64,000 nucleotides of DNA from Venturia oleaginea (GCA_013176395.1 JABMLP010000011.1:992001-1056000); one strand, 5' to 3'; numbered from the stretch's first letter, positions 44,209 to 56,337 are shown. The notes: generated by a model not told the origin, from the letters alone. Numbers and translations are program-made.

Positions 44209-46210
44209 ATGTCGTGTAAGTATCAAATCAGAACCCAATCAATAATGCCCCTAGGTACACAACAAACCTACAACGCGTCACCCTTTCGCTCTCTTCCAAA
44301 CCACCCATAACAAAGATACCCAAACCTAACAACAATAATCAGCAAAACACTTCCTCACCCAACCAAACGACCTAGTCCTCGCGGCCCTGACCTCCCTAAC
44401 CCACACAAACCCCTCTCTAACCCTCGACACCTCCTCAAAAATCCTCTACCAAACCCAACCCTCACCCCAAAACATCTCTCTCCTCTCCGGCGGCGGTTCA
44501 GGCCACGAACCCTCCTTCTCCGCCTTCACAGGCCACGGCCTCCTCACGGCCGCCATAAGCGGGACCATCTTCGCCTCGCCGAGCGCAACACAAGTCTCCA
44601 ATGCTATACTATCTCGCGTACCGACGGAGAAGGGCGTGTTAGTGGTGGTAATGAACTATACAGGCGATGTATTGAATTTCGGATTAGCAGTTGAGAAAGC
44701 GCGAGCTAGGGATTTGGAGGTGGAGATGGTTGTTGTAGGCGACGATGTAGGCGTTGGCCGCAAGGCAAGTGGGAAAGTGGGACGACGGGGGATAGCCGGG
44801 ACGTGTTTGGTGTTGAAGATTACTGGCGCATTGGCGGCGACGGGTGCAGGGCTGGCAGAAACGACTCAAGTGGCGAGATTGGTGAGTGAGAATCTGGTTA
44901 GTGTCGGGGCAAGTCTGGCGCATGTACATGTCCCCGGTCGTGAAGGCGGAATAGAAGATTTAGGAGAAGATGTTGTTGAGGTTGGGATGGGTATACATAA
45001 TGAAGACGGCTCTGAACGTTTGAAAATTGAGTTACCGGAATTGGTAAAGAAGATGCTGGCGCAACTCCTCGATACCTCCGACACCGATCGCGCATACCTG
45101 GAAAAGAAGAAAAGCGATGAGTTCGTCCTACTCATAAATAATCTCGGCGGTGTGAGTGTGCTTGAAATGGGCGGTATTGCGAATCAAATCATTGAGGAAT
45201 TGGAGAAGACATGGGAGATTGTGCCGAAGAGGATTTTGGTGGGAACGTATATGACGAGTTTGAATGGGTTGGGCTTTTCCATTTCGCTGCTAAGATTGGC
45301 GGACACGGGATTGGGAAGTGGGAAGAGTATGCTTGAACTCTTGGACGCGCCAACGGAAGCGACAGGCTGGTCGGCAGCCGTGAAGACGGAGACGTGGAAT
45401 GCGGAAAGAGAGACGATTAAGCAGGAGGAGGTGAATAACATTGATGAAGAGGTGCCTGGGAATCTAAAATGTGAGTTTCTTGTCGTCAATGGTTTGCGCA
45501 TGGTGCTAAAAAATGTAGTTAACTATGCTCTGGCGAAGAAGGCTCTCAAAACCGCCCTCGAACGTGTCATTGCTGCTGAGCCAGATATCACGAACTATGA
45601 TACCATTGTCGGCGATGGTGATTGTGGCATTGGTCTGAAGCGGGGCGCTGAAAGTAAGTTCCCAAACCCCATCCAAGTTGAAAGTGCGAATTGTTAACGA
45701 TTAGCCATCCTGAGAATGCTAGAACGCTCAAAGAAAACAGATGACGTCCTGGTCTTCCTCCAACGCATCATCAAAGCTGTCGAAAGTACAATGGACGGTA
45801 CATCAGGAGCGCTGTATGCAATCTTCCTGAATGCGCTGGCTTCAGGCGTACGATCACAATCGCCGACTTCTTCATCACCAGCCGCAGAAGTGAGAGAACA
45901 GATGCAAGTTGGTATTTGGGCCAGAGCGTTGGAATCGAGTGTGACTGCTCTTTCAAAATATACTCCTGCGCAACCTGGAGACAGAACACTGGTGGATGCC
46001 TTGTACCCATTTGTTGGTACTCTATCAAAAACTGGAAATGTGCAAAAGGCTGCGCAAGCAGCGGACGAGGGCGGGAAGAAAACCAAAGCAATGAAGGCTA
46101 GTCTTGGGAGGACGGTGTATGTGGGAGGGGAAGGATGGCAGAATGTCCCCGACCCGGGCGCGTATGGTCTCGCACAGTTTTTACTCGGCCTCAGTGAAGG
46201 GCTGAAATAG
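44209..46210 (+). CDS. DAK1: Dihydroxyacetone kinase
   Basis: Four exons (44209-44215, 44343-45470, 45519-45653, 45705-46210) join in frame to 591 residues, the usual length. The first exon is only seven bases (MS plus one base), so the protein starts MSSKHFLTQPNDLVLAAL. The K domain has LLSGGGSGHEPSFSAFTGHG, whose His binds the substrate covalently, and VLVVVMNYTGDVLNF. The L domain carries the ATP site YDTIVGDGDCGIGLKRGAE and MDGTSGALYAIFLNAL. The enzyme phosphorylates dihydroxyacetone (and glyceraldehyde) in the cytosol, in glycerol catabolism and dihydroxyacetone detoxification. All key motifs are present. The 48-nt second intron is a multiple of three and could be read through. Confidence 0.95.
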
Positions 46211-46512
46211 AGCAAGCTACAAATTGAAAATGGATTCATTAATCATCTGCATTGTAGCTGGAGCTAGAGTGGTTCCTCACATCTTTATTCAAGCATTGCT
46301 TCCTTCCTTTGTCTGTCCTTGTGGCCTTATCGTCATTTTGCTTTTGCCCCCATTCCTTTTATCACAATGAAACCAGGTTCTGAGCCTACTCCTTTCACCG
46401 CGATGTTGTCCGTCATACCGAGCTTGAGTCGCCGTATTGCGGTCGATGGAATTTCTCGACCGGAGTGGACGACCTAGCAGGAGATCAACTATAAGTCTCC
46501 AAAGATGATTTC

Positions 46513-46929
46513 TCAAGACAATAAAACCATGATGACTGAATCGCCTCTCAAGAACCTATGTGAACATTAGCTTAGCACCTTCCCAAAACCCGCCCCCCCG
46601 GAACATCGGAGAACTCACATCTTCGACACAAACCTATCCTTGTTAACAGGTCTCCCCTTCTTCCCCGTCGCCAACCTAGGCGTCTCCGTCCACATCTCCT
46701 TCACATTCTCTAACACCATATTGAAATGTCTATCAAAAGCCTTGACGCGACAGAGCATCTTGCGGTTGTTGCGTAGGGAGATGAGGACTTGGGTGTGGTT
46801 GCGCACGGCGGATTGGAGGATCGAGAGAGGGCCAGAGGTGAATTCGTATTCTTCGAGTTGGGAGATTTCATATTCGGTTAGTTCGGCGCGCGGTTTTGCG
46901 AGGAGTTCGGTGATTTTGGCGTCGGACAT
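46513..46929 (-). CDS. SMD2: Small nuclear ribonucleoprotein Sm D2
   Basis: Two exons (46929-46619 and 46555-46513) join in frame to 117 residues, the normal SmD2 length. The Sm1 motif is seen in [20 protein letters not shown] and [20 protein letters not shown], and the Sm2 motif in the last exon, [14 protein letters not shown]. SmD2 is one of seven proteins of the Sm ring on spliceosomal snRNAs, in the nucleus. The intron, with a GTGAGT donor and a GCTAATG branch, separates the last 14 residues; without it the protein would lack the Sm2 strand. Confidence 0.96.
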
Positions 46930-48353
46930 AGTGATGGTAGGCTGGAGGGTGCGGGTGTATGTATGAGGTGAGCTGGTGGTTGTTAGGTTGGGGGTGAGGC
47001 CTGTTGGATTTGAGATTCGAGATTTGGATGGACAGACAGCTAGAATTTTGGCTTGGCGAAAGTCACGTGCTGGTCTTTCAGGGTCCAGCTAGAACGATCG
47101 ATTCATTGGCAATTGTCTCTTCCCTTTTCTTTCTACAACAACTATCACCATTTTGTTTCGCACTTTGACTTGATTCTCAGTCTCGTCAGGGCCAGGACTG
47201 GAATAATACGACCCAATAAACCTCCTTGCAGACAGGTCCGCCAATGCGGTAGCAGCTCGACAGAGCTATACGCGTATGTTGCATTAGCACTGTTCCATTT
47301 CTCACGGCACGAAAAAGAACTGTTGCAACCTGTGTACAGGGTATGGTATAGCTCTGTCGAACTATTCATTGCCAATGTCGTGGTTTTAGCCAATGGTATC
47401 GTACTCGATTACAGAGCACCCCACTAGAAGTCAGCAGGGCTCCTGTTGATCAAGCGAGACGTCGGGTGCTAGTTTTCCAAGGCTATAAGATAGAATCCCG
47501 AATACAGCTGAATGCTGGATTGTTTGCATTCGATTGAATAGATATGTTCACAGCCACGACGAAGAATTACGCTATGCTTGTTCGGGAATAGCGTCGTGAA
47601 ATTCACGTGCCTGAGTTGAGAATCTCTTCACGGCATCTTCGTCTTCAAGTCTTTCGTTTTTTCTCCTCTCTCCGGATTAATCAGTTCTATTCGCACATTT
47701 TGACCGTATTGCCGTGTTCGCGCAAGTTGAGGCCTCCCTTTCGCGACATTCTCCCGTAAACATCTCGTCAGCTCGGAGATGGCGTCTATGAGACCAATCA
47801 ACATCGGCTTTTGCAATCCCCATCGCATGAGGCATCCCATGCACAAGATTGCTACCCTCCTATTGCTGCCATGAGCCCGCCTCAATACCTTGTCGACGAT
47901 ATGGGCCCCACATGGATTTGGACGTGTCCGACTTTCAGTGCCGTGGACTGCTCTCCTGAACGAGCCACCATGGTTTCAAGTTTCAACCATCGAAATCCCA
48001 ACCACCGGAGGTCGGCAACAGTCAAGGCTGACAGGCTACGCATTCCTCGAAGGGCCCGGTCCCGATCAAGTCTGCATGAGGTAATTGCAGGATGATCTTA
48101 CTCCGTAAATCTTGCTTTAGCTCTTACTATGAGTCCTGACCCCTGAAAGGGGTGGGGAATAGCTGGGTATACACGACGACTTCTGCGCAGTCGATGAAGC
48201 TGCAGAGGCAAATCCCACGTTTTCAACATCAATCTTCCACCAGGACGGTACCGTCAGACTTCCGTGACAGTGTATAGCCTATCACCTGAATCTCATTATA
48301 GCATTTCCGAACTCCTTTCTAACCCGAAGTCTTATGACCTTCGTTTCTCAACA
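46930..48353. other. Intergenic stretch with a 15-bp inverted repeat
   Basis: No gene was recognised; several short frames overlap on both strands. TCGACAGAGCTATAC (47257-47271) is repeated in inverse at 47346-47360, giving a stem with a 74-base loop. Confidence 0.5.
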
Positions 48354-50607
48354 ATGGCTCAGACCAAACTCAAGATTCGAACCAGAGCTTTTACAACAAG
48401 TGATATCGGAACATCCTCACCTATCAGCATTACACCAAATGATGTTTTCGCCTCTCCTCAAGTCCGTATCAAATCGTATTACGATAGACGGTGGAAAGCA
48501 GAGCTCGATGACAAGGATGCTAAGCCAGAAGTCCCCAACGCTTCCATGCCAAAGGATCGAGTCGCCATGATTGTACATGCGCCGGAACATAGCTCAGCTA
48601 GCAATGAGAGTATATTCCGAGATGGCAAATTTGATTGGTCAGGAAGGGGAAATCACGTTGATTTTAGTCCTGATGAGACCATTGATCTGGAGCAGACTGA
48701 ATTACTGGGACATGGTGCCGATAGGTAAGCAGGTGATCTTGTAGTACTATGCGCCGTTTCTGACCTTTAAGAAGTTCCGTATATCGGACGACTTGCAAGA
48801 AAACTCCACTGGCTTGGAAGAAGATCTATTGCAGGCGGCCAATCGATCTTGCTCAGAAAAAGAAAATCGAAGGAATAAAACAGCTTGATCATCACCATAT
48901 CATGCGGTTGGTAGGCACGTACACATCCAAAAGCTTCTTGGGGGTTTTGATGTGGCCGGTGGCGCGATGCGACCTTGGTGCGCTGATGGAGGACCTCGAT
49001 TACTATCTTGATCCAACATCATTAGTCCAGGAGCTGGATCTCCAACAAATAGAGCGTGGGGCAAGACTGGACGTGATTATGGGAGATGGCATGACTTCCA
49101 GTGTCCAGCGTTCTGCGATCTTGCCGCTATTGCAGGGAAGGCTGTTTAGATGTTTTGGGTGTCTAGCGTCCGCCCTTGCTTATTTGCATTCGCAAGGAAT
49201 TCGGCACAAGAATCTCAAGCCTTCGAATGTTCTTCTGTCGTTCAATGGGCTATGGTGTAGGTTGATCTCGACCATGAGTCGGGCCGTTGCTAACATGATC
49301 ACCATAGTGACAGATTTTGAAACGTCAACTGAGATGCCGGAAAATCTATGTACTGCAACAAGAAGTGACGACCGGGATACCATCAAATATATTGCGTACG
49401 TGCACCTAGTATGCTAAGGGCATGGTCTCCATCAAACCATATAATGGCTTGTATGACTGAGGGACGCAATGCTAACATTTTCCTGCCGACTAGGCCGGAC
49501 ATGACGAGGCCGGAGCCATCTGGAATGGCAGCGGATATGTTCTCGCTGGGCGCCATGTTTCTTGAGATGATTACGCTTTGCGACAACATGCAACTCCACG
49601 TTGTACACGACCTTCGTCCTGACGGCGATCATTCATTCCAGTTGAACCTCTCCTACAAACAGGAATGGTTTGACACATTCACTCCAACCACACGCCAAAC
49701 GGACGGCGACCTACTGAAACTGATATCCGAAATGCTTCTGTACGATCCCGAAAAACGACCCACCGCCAAAGATGTAAACGCGAGACTCTCTTGTTACACA
49801 GCAGATCTCGCCCAACATCCGCGAGAAGGTACATACAGCTTACGATACTACAATACCTGCTGTCGACACATCTATCTTGGACCCAAAGAGGAGTACTACA
49901 ATGACACACAATGGACGCGCCATCAAGCTCCCCCAAAAGCTGACTGGCTAATCCGACCACAAGATAAAAAAGCCTTCGACGCGCTTTTCAACAAATTAGA
50001 CAGCGGAAGAAATGGCGCCATCAACCAAAATCAAGTCATGAAATCCTTCGCAATATGGGGATTGCCAGATGACACACTATTCAAAATCTGGAAATTGGCG
50101 GCGATACAACATGGCGATGACTTGGATCGCGACGAATTCGCCGTCGCCATGTTTCTGATACGATCGCAAATGGGCGCTGTAAAACATTTGCCGAACAAAA
50201 TTCCACCAAAATTGATACCGCCCTCTCTCCGCTCCGAGCTACATACGAAAGATGACGCACCGAGAGGCTACCTATACAATTGTCCACAACCCGGTTGTCC
50301 CTTCAAATTCGACAACGGCCTCACGGGTCCGGAACAACTAAAACAACATCTCGCAGTCTTCCACGTTGCGCTTTCAGCGAGACGCCGTGCAGACTCGTTG
50401 AAGAAATTGGGACGGCTTTGTCCAATAGGGAACACGGGTCCGCAGGAGCCCATACGCCTGGAAGATTCGAGAGCGAGGATGCAAGATGCGATGAAAGGTC
50501 GGGGTAGGGAGGAACCGACGAGGTTGTCTCTGATGGAGCAGGCGAGGGTGAGGAAGAGGGGGGCGACGATTAGTGAGATGGAGGCGCTGAGGGAAGTTAG
50601 TGAGTAG
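48354..50607 (+). CDS. Predicted pseudokinase fused to an EH domain and a C2H2 zinc finger
   Basis: Four exons (48354-48724, 48775-49256, 49308-49395, 49494-50607) join in frame to 684 residues. The ATG at 48354 (MAQTKLKIRTR) is the first in frame. A kinase-like domain spans about residues 120-450: glycine loop LLGHGADRSSVYR, Lys in LAWKKIY, and a long insert before the catalytic loop. The catalytic loop reads HKNLKPSN, so the catalytic Asp is Asn. The metal-binding loop is LTDFE, not DFG. The activation-segment end is APD, and GMAADMFSLGAMFLEM is the F-helix. An EH (Eps15 homology) domain follows: DKKAFDALFNKLDSGRNGAI, GLPDDTLFKIWKLAA, DRDEFAVAMFLI. Near the C-terminus is a C2H2 finger (CPQPGCPFKF...LKQHLAVFH). 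EH domains bind NPF motifs in endocytosis. The combination is unusual, and the role is unknown. Confidence 0.85.
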
Positions 50608-50947
50608 GTTTAGGTATAATAAACTGGTTCGAAGGCAAAATTTCGGTCATGCCATTTGCGTCTCCACAAACATATTTTGTATGCAATATTATGCCACTGA
50701 GACGCGATTTTCGTATATGACATAGTGAAGCTAAGGAAACATTGTAAAGGAGAGGAAAGGGAATACAATTTGTGAAAATGCCCGCAGACGCCAGGTACAT
50801 CCGAAGAATCTCCGCATCGACTGCCATTTATAGCTACTTTGTCTAGCTCATCACCGAATTGGGATTAATGCGGCTGAAAAGCTTGACAAGAGTCCGTGAC
50901 TTCCCTGCTTTCACGATCCATCATTACAGATCTTAGAAGTCTCCCCC
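50608..50947. other. Short intergenic region
   Basis: Lies between the pseudokinase stop and the P450 start. No feature was recognised. It must contain the P450 promoter. Confidence 0.5.
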
Positions 50948-52533
50948 ATGGAGATGCTCTGGTGGCTCTCGTCCATAGTCGTAGCCACCATCCTCTACAG
51001 CATCCTCAAAGCCATCCAAACCATCTTCTTCCATCCTCTATCTCACATCCCAGGCCCCAAACTAGCCGCTGCATCAAGACTGTACGAGTGGTATTATGAC
51101 TGCATCCTGATAGGCCAGTATAGTTTCAAGATCAGGAAATTGCACGACGAATATGGTAAGGAAACGCTCATGCATTGTACCCGTCGATTAATCGTCAAAG
51201 GACCTATCCTCCGCATCGGTCCAAACGAGATACACATCCGCGACAGTGGTTATTTCGATACCTTGTATGCCAATACAGCGAGACTGGATAAGGATCCGTG
51301 GTTTTATGGGTTTCTGGATGACTCAGCTGCATTTAATACGGCTAGTGAAACCATTCATCAGCGCAAGATCAGCAAAGTCGAGCCATACTTTTCGAAAGCA
51401 AATGTGCAGCGGCATGAGGCGGTTCTTATGGGTGTTGTTACCAAGTTTATTGAAGAACTTGATGCTTTTGCAAGGGCTGGGAAGGTGGTACACCTGAAGA
51501 ATGCGTTCAAGTCTTTTGCAACGGATGTCGTTTGTGCGTTTTGCTTTCCACAAGGCACGAATTATATCCACGGGCCAGATTTCTCAGCTTCATTCCATAG
51601 AGGACAGGAAAGCTTTGCACGGATAGTACCGTGGTTCAGATTTATTCCCGGTTCCTCCACGTTGGCACAATTTACCCCAGACTGGCTCGTTTCAATCTTA
51701 CCCAAAGACACCCAAGCGGGCATCAGCATCGTCAAAGTAAGCACTACCAGCTCCACTCTCAGATCAAAGCTGACAGAATCTAGTACGCTAAAGTTCAAGT
51801 AAAAAAAGTCATCGAAACCACAGACTCCAAACCAAATCTCCTAAGCAATATATTCCACTCCGATCTCCCCCCTCAAGACCGCACCCCCTTCGTCCTCGAA
51901 CAAGAAGCAATCCGCTACATAGCAGCAGGAATAGGAAGCACAGCCCGCTGCATGGAAAACGCAATCTACCACATCCTCTCCTCCCCACCCCTAAAAACAA
52001 AACTAACCACCGAACTACGCTCCATCAAAGCGTCGTCGTCGGGTGCTCAAATCCTAGGCACACACGAACTAGAAAAACTCCCCTACTTCGCCGCCGTCCT
52101 ACAAGAATCCCTGCGTTGCTTCCCAGCCATCTTCTCCAGATTCCCGCGAATAAATCGGCATGAAGCGATGATCTATAGACAATTCACCATCCCCGCCGGT
52201 ACAGTCGTGGGAATGAGCAATTCAGATATCCTAAGCGACCCAACCATCTTCCCCTCCCCCGAGGAATTCAAACCAGAGCGCTGGCTCGATCCCTCGTCTC
52301 GCTCTCGTTTATTAAGATATCAAGTTCCTTTTTTACGGGGGAGTCGTAACTGCGTTGGACACAATCTAGCTATGGCGGAAATGGTTCTTGGACTGGGGAA
52401 TTTGGTGAGGAGGTTTGATGGGGGGGTTTTTGAGACGGGAAGGGGGGATGTGGAGGTTGTGGAGGATTGTTATGTTCCGTTGACGGGGAGGGGGAGTGTT
52501 GGTGTAAGGGTTTTGCTTACGCGGGCGGGGTGA
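50948..52533 (+). CDS. Cytochrome P450 monooxygenase
   Basis: Three exons (50948-51155, 51201-51736, 51784-52533) join in frame to 497 residues. The N-terminal anchor is MEMLWWLSSIVVATILYSIL, followed by the proline-rich hinge HIPGPKLAA. Further landmarks are the I-helix IAAGIGSTARC, the ExxR of the K-helix (LQESLR), FKPERW, and the heme-binding loop FLRGSRNCVGHNLAM with its Cys. The enzyme would sit in the ER membrane and oxidise a small molecule with electrons from P450 reductase. Overall pattern resembles fungal P450s of the trichodiene-oxygenase-like group, but the substrate is not predictable. No biosynthetic backbone enzyme is nearby. The first intron (45 nt) is a multiple of three and could be retained without a stop. 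Confidence 0.93.
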
Positions 52534-53712
52534 GTTGTAGAGAAGTAATGATAGCTTCAGGGAGAGAGACTGCTCTTGCTTGATGGGGAGGGATCGAGAC
52601 CAACAGAAGTTGTGCGCTCTGATTTGTCTTTCAGATCAACATTTGGGCCCGGCGCCCATACCGCCGGTGCCGGAGCCATTCTGTTGATCGCGTTGTGTAT
52701 TCTTCACAGTAGAGCCATGGTGTGTCCACACCATCATCGTCTGAACTGGCACTCACATCCTCGTTTTAGAATTTAAACTCGCTATCCGAATCTTCCGAGT
52801 AAGCTTCGTCGTGTGGACCATTTTCTTTCGCGCCGTGCTCTTTCGCGTCGGCCTCTCTAGCATAGAGCTCCTTCTCTGCGATTTCTTCTCTTTCACATTG
52901 TACATCTCTCCTGGCCAACGCTCCATCTTGTCGCTTTGTGCGCTCGTATTTGAAATCGTGATGTAGCGAATGGACATAGCAGGCGAAGGATCATATGCTT
53001 CACTTCTCGTAGTAAGCCCGTAATAGAGGGAGTCGAGGCGGACATCTTGAGATCGCGATGGATTGATAGCGCAATCTTTGGTAAAAAAAAACACGTTTTA
53101 TGGAGCCACAGCGAGCTGTTCAGCCCTTTGCCGTCAAGAATCAACTATCCAATTTCATAAGCAGAGCATCTATACCGCCCTCTCTCAACTCGATATCGAT
53201 CTCGTTCAATTCCTAGCAGCTTTACTTAAGGGCGGAAGTGAGTTGGTGAGCCGACCGTGGAGGTTGCGGGTGTGAAGGGCTGTGGGATGTGGAGTCGACT
53301 TTGAAGCCGAAGCCAATATGGGGAGATCGGAGTCTATCGGTTTACTCATCACCGCCATCGTGACAACACACCATATTTGAACATATTCGTCTGAAGATGC
53401 AGAAATAAATAAAATTATCAGGGGCTTAGCGTGTGTGATGACAATTAAATGATCAAAATATAATACAAGATTCATGAGACTTTTTCGTGATCACATGACG
53501 GATGCTTTCCAAAAATCATTCCAAAATCAATTCAAAAAATCAAAAGACGCCAAACAAACTCCAAACGATATCCGAATCTATCATCGATTCATCCCAAAAA
53601 GGAGCGCACAATCGATAAGGCGCGTGCGAGTGAGGAGAAAAGGGTATTTATTCGGTGCTATAGTTCATTACTACGCAATTCCGTAGCAAGTGTGCATAAA
53701 TCAGACGAACCC
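52534..53712. other. Intergenic stretch, nothing firm
   Basis: A Lys/Arg-rich minus-strand frame at 52753-53094 has no domain and is not called. It separates the 3' ends of the P450 gene and the minus-strand conserved gene. Confidence 0.45.
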
Positions 53713-54172
53713 TTACATCAGCCCAATGGTCACATCACCCTTGACTCTGGCGTAGATTTCAACCTTGATGAATAATTAGCATGAGCTTGGAGTCATGATT
53801 GGTGCATTCTGTTCACCTCTACTTCCAAATCCAGCTCGATCTTAATCTTCAGCGACGAATCTTCGGCACCCTTCTTCACAGGTCTGTCGGCGATACGTGA
53901 CTGATGGACAGGTACCATTCGTCGGTTCTTTCGCTTTGGTGGCATGACGAACTCCTCCTCCGACTCGTCATCATCGTCGTCGTATTGTTGAGGACGACGT
54001 TGTAGGGCTCTCGATGGCTTCTTGTTTGCGGAGGGTGCTGGGGAGGCGCCGGAATTCGTCTCGTCCTGGTCTGCGACCTGCGTCTGTTGTTGTCCTTGTC
54101 TAATATCCGTCAGTCGCCGGATTCCAACTTACATCCTAAGTGAACAAAGGCTGGAACGTACGATTGAGACAT
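53713..54172 (-). CDS. Small conserved fungal protein of unknown function
   Basis: Three exons (54172-54162, 54099-53817, 53763-53713) join in frame to 114 residues. The first exon is 11 bases (MSQS). The protein starts Gln-rich (MSQSQGQQQTQVADQDE), then has an acidic patch (QYDDDDDESEEEF), a basic patch (MPPKRKNRRMV) and ends with an ordered segment SLKIKIELDLEVEVEIYARV, KGDVTIGLM. That last segment resembles the end of short fungal proteins I have seen described only as hypothetical. No function can be given. Low complexity and charge suggest a nuclear or binding role, but that is a guess. A long opposite-phase frame at 54110-54604 is a shadow. Confidence 0.7.
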
Positions 54173-55013
54173 GGATATTGCTGAGTCTATTCGCTCTGGT
54201 TTGGGGCGGGATGAAATATTTGCGTTTGTAGTTCTGTTGCGGGTTAAATGTAGGGTAGAAGGGAACGACGGCAGAGTTAGGTTATATGCAAATCTGCATG
54301 TCGCAAGAAACCTGGTACGTAGGCCAATGACGAAATGGACAAAATAATGCAGGCATGCCAGCGCAGTGCAGGGCATGGAGCTTGGTCTGACCTCGAGAAT
54401 CAAGTTCAGCTTGGAGCTCTCCAAGACGTCGTATGCGGCGCTCCGAATCCCTGCAGACGCTATTCTGAAACCAGTCAAAACAAGTTTTTGGGACCACGCC
54501 AAAAACGTCAATTGTAGGGTACCAGGAGCTGTCGGGAAATTACTCGTAGTACTAAGAGCGTGCTTAGTTCTACCCAGCCTTAGCATTAGCATTGTTCGCA
54601 TCATTCGCGGTGTTAGATCCAGGGCAGATTAGAAGTCCAATCTATGTGGGTGACGTGGAGCGAAGGCCAGCACGCCGCATCCAAAGCTGGCCCTCACACA
54701 TTTCCAGATGATTCCGTCTCACACATGTCCAGATGTTTCTTCTGTGCGCTGACATCACAGTGCTCCAAACTGGTGGAGTAAGCTCCGGGATCAAGCTGAC
54801 GATCCATTTGTGGAGTCAGGGATTTAGTGCAGGGCAGGCATCCTGGTTCGCCTTTTCATCAATCAATCGATGGGTGATCTGATCTGTACCAGAATGTCGT
54901 CCTAGAAAGAAGACGAAGTCTGTCTGACAGCCGTTGCGATACAGAGCACGAAGCTTGTCTGACAGCCGTTGCGACAGCGTCCAAAATCCTACGCGCTCCA
55001 TCATACACTCACC
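54173..55013. other. Intergenic region between divergent small genes
   Basis: It contains a short direct repeat (TCTGACAGCCGTTGCGA at about 54920 and 54958). No gene was recognised. It should hold the promoters of both neighbours. Confidence 0.5.
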
Positions 55014-55686
55014 ATGGTTCTCGGAATCCTTACGTCCATTGCGGCGGCGCCAGCGATTGTGGGAACCAACGAAGCTGTGATGCAAGGCCAGAAGACGAAT
55101 GCGAGGGAAAGACATCGAGGCCTGAAGTCGAATCTTCAGGTAAACTGCAGCACCAGCTCTCGCTATGCCTCGGTCGTCAACGGCGCTGGTGTTGTATTGT
55201 CCAACAACAAGGTACGAGTGTGCGCCCAAGTCGTTGCGTGTTGTCCATCTAACAGGAAAACAGCTATACCTGGCGGTCCCAGGAGTCGAAAGCGACGACG
55301 ACCACCCTTTCGCAGGTTATTTCCTCCCCTATCCCGATAAAAACTGGGGTCGAGCAGGCGAAGGACTCGTCTCGACAATTTCAGATGACCCGCCACAACT
55401 CAACTGGATATATATCGACGCAGACACGTACGAAGTCAAGTACGGGAATCGAGCTGAGTCCAACGAGCACATCGTGGGGCCGTGGGATTGTACAAAACTG
55501 GATCGGAGGGTGACATTGGAGGGCTGGGAGGGGTTTGTCGCCGTGCGCGAAGGTCCTGGCAATTGGGCCTTGTATTTCGACAGGGATGATAACGCCTTGG
55601 AAGGGAGATTCAAGCGCAGCGTAGAGGTGACATTGTCGCGGAAAGAGATGAAGAAGCGTAAGGACGAGCCGAACGAAGGTCGATGA
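55014..55686 (+). CDS. Uncharacterised fungal protein, two exons
   Basis: Exons 55014-55211 and 55264-55686 join in frame to 206 residues from the ATG at 55014 (MVLGILTSIAAAPAIVGTNE). The N-terminus is mildly hydrophobic and could be a signal or anchor. The body has LYLAVPGVESDDDHPFAGYF, LPYPDKNWGRAGEGLVSTI, WIYIDADTYEVKYGNRAES, HIVGPWDCTKLDRRVTLEGW and WALYFDRDDNALEGRF, ending in a Lys/Arg-rich tail. The dense Trp/Tyr/Asp pattern suggests a small folded beta domain. No family is recognised. The intron (52 nt, GTACGA...AACAG) is needed to connect the two parts. Confidence 0.7.
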
Positions 55687-56056
55687 TTCCCCAGCTTGAG
55701 AATGGCAGAACGAGTGCACGGGCCAATGTGTGACCGTTTTTAGGAACAGGAGGGAGAGAGGTGGAGGCGGATCGCTTTTGCATCGGAGTCGTCAATCCTG
55801 GCTTCTTCCACAGAACGGGATCGAGGTGATTGATAAAAAGTCTTGCCGATAAAGCCAAAGTCGGCTGCAGCGCGAAACCAGATTGGACGTTTCCGGCGCA
55901 AAAATGGCGATAGTCCAAGTTGGATGTTTTGGTAGAGTTGCGGAATACAGGGTACAGAGTTTTGAAGGGGAGGACCATAGTATACCTCAGTACAGTGGTG
56001 AATCTCATGACACGGCACTTACACCTCCGTAACAATTTATCTAACAGGGTTGCGAC
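55687..56056. other. Intergenic stretch, nothing recognised
   Basis: Minus-strand frames here (55610-56035) have no domain support and overlap the tail of the preceding gene. Confidence 0.45.
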
Positions 56057-56337
56057 ATGGCTGACGAGTCGATGTCTTGGGCCTGGGCTTCACAGTACCA
56101 GAAGACAAGTACTGGGTTGAGCGTGGAGAAACTTCTAGACGGCCTCAAGATGGTTCATGAGATTCCTCCTACTCATCTAAAGTACTTTCTGGCGAACGGA
56201 CTGTGAGTACCGCATTCATGCACAGTTTTTGCAGAATCATCATTGCTGACTCCATTTCTAGGCGGTGTACATCCTGGCAGATTCAGCACTCGGAAAGAAA
56301 GAGATCAATAGACATGATTTCCAGTCAGGACCCATGA
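56057..56337 (+). CDS. Possible small two-exon gene
   Basis: An ATG at 56057 opens MADESMSWAWASQYQKTSTG, then LSVEKLLDGLKMVHEIPPTH and LKYFLANGL. A GTGAGT donor at 56203 and a pyrimidine-rich CATTTCTAG acceptor (exon from 56262) extend it with RCTSWQIQHSERKRSIDMIS to a TGA, 73 residues in all. No family, signal peptide or transmembrane segment is seen. The good splice signals and protein-like helix in exon 1 argue for a gene. It might also be a decayed fragment. Confidence 0.4.

Noticed and set aside
48354..52533. Secondary-metabolite cluster around the P450
   Set aside because: No polyketide synthase, NRPS, terpene cyclase or DMATS and no cluster transcription factor lie nearby.
54110..54604. 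164-codon minus-strand frame
   Set aside because: Overlaps the first exons of the conserved 114-residue gene in another frame and has no features.
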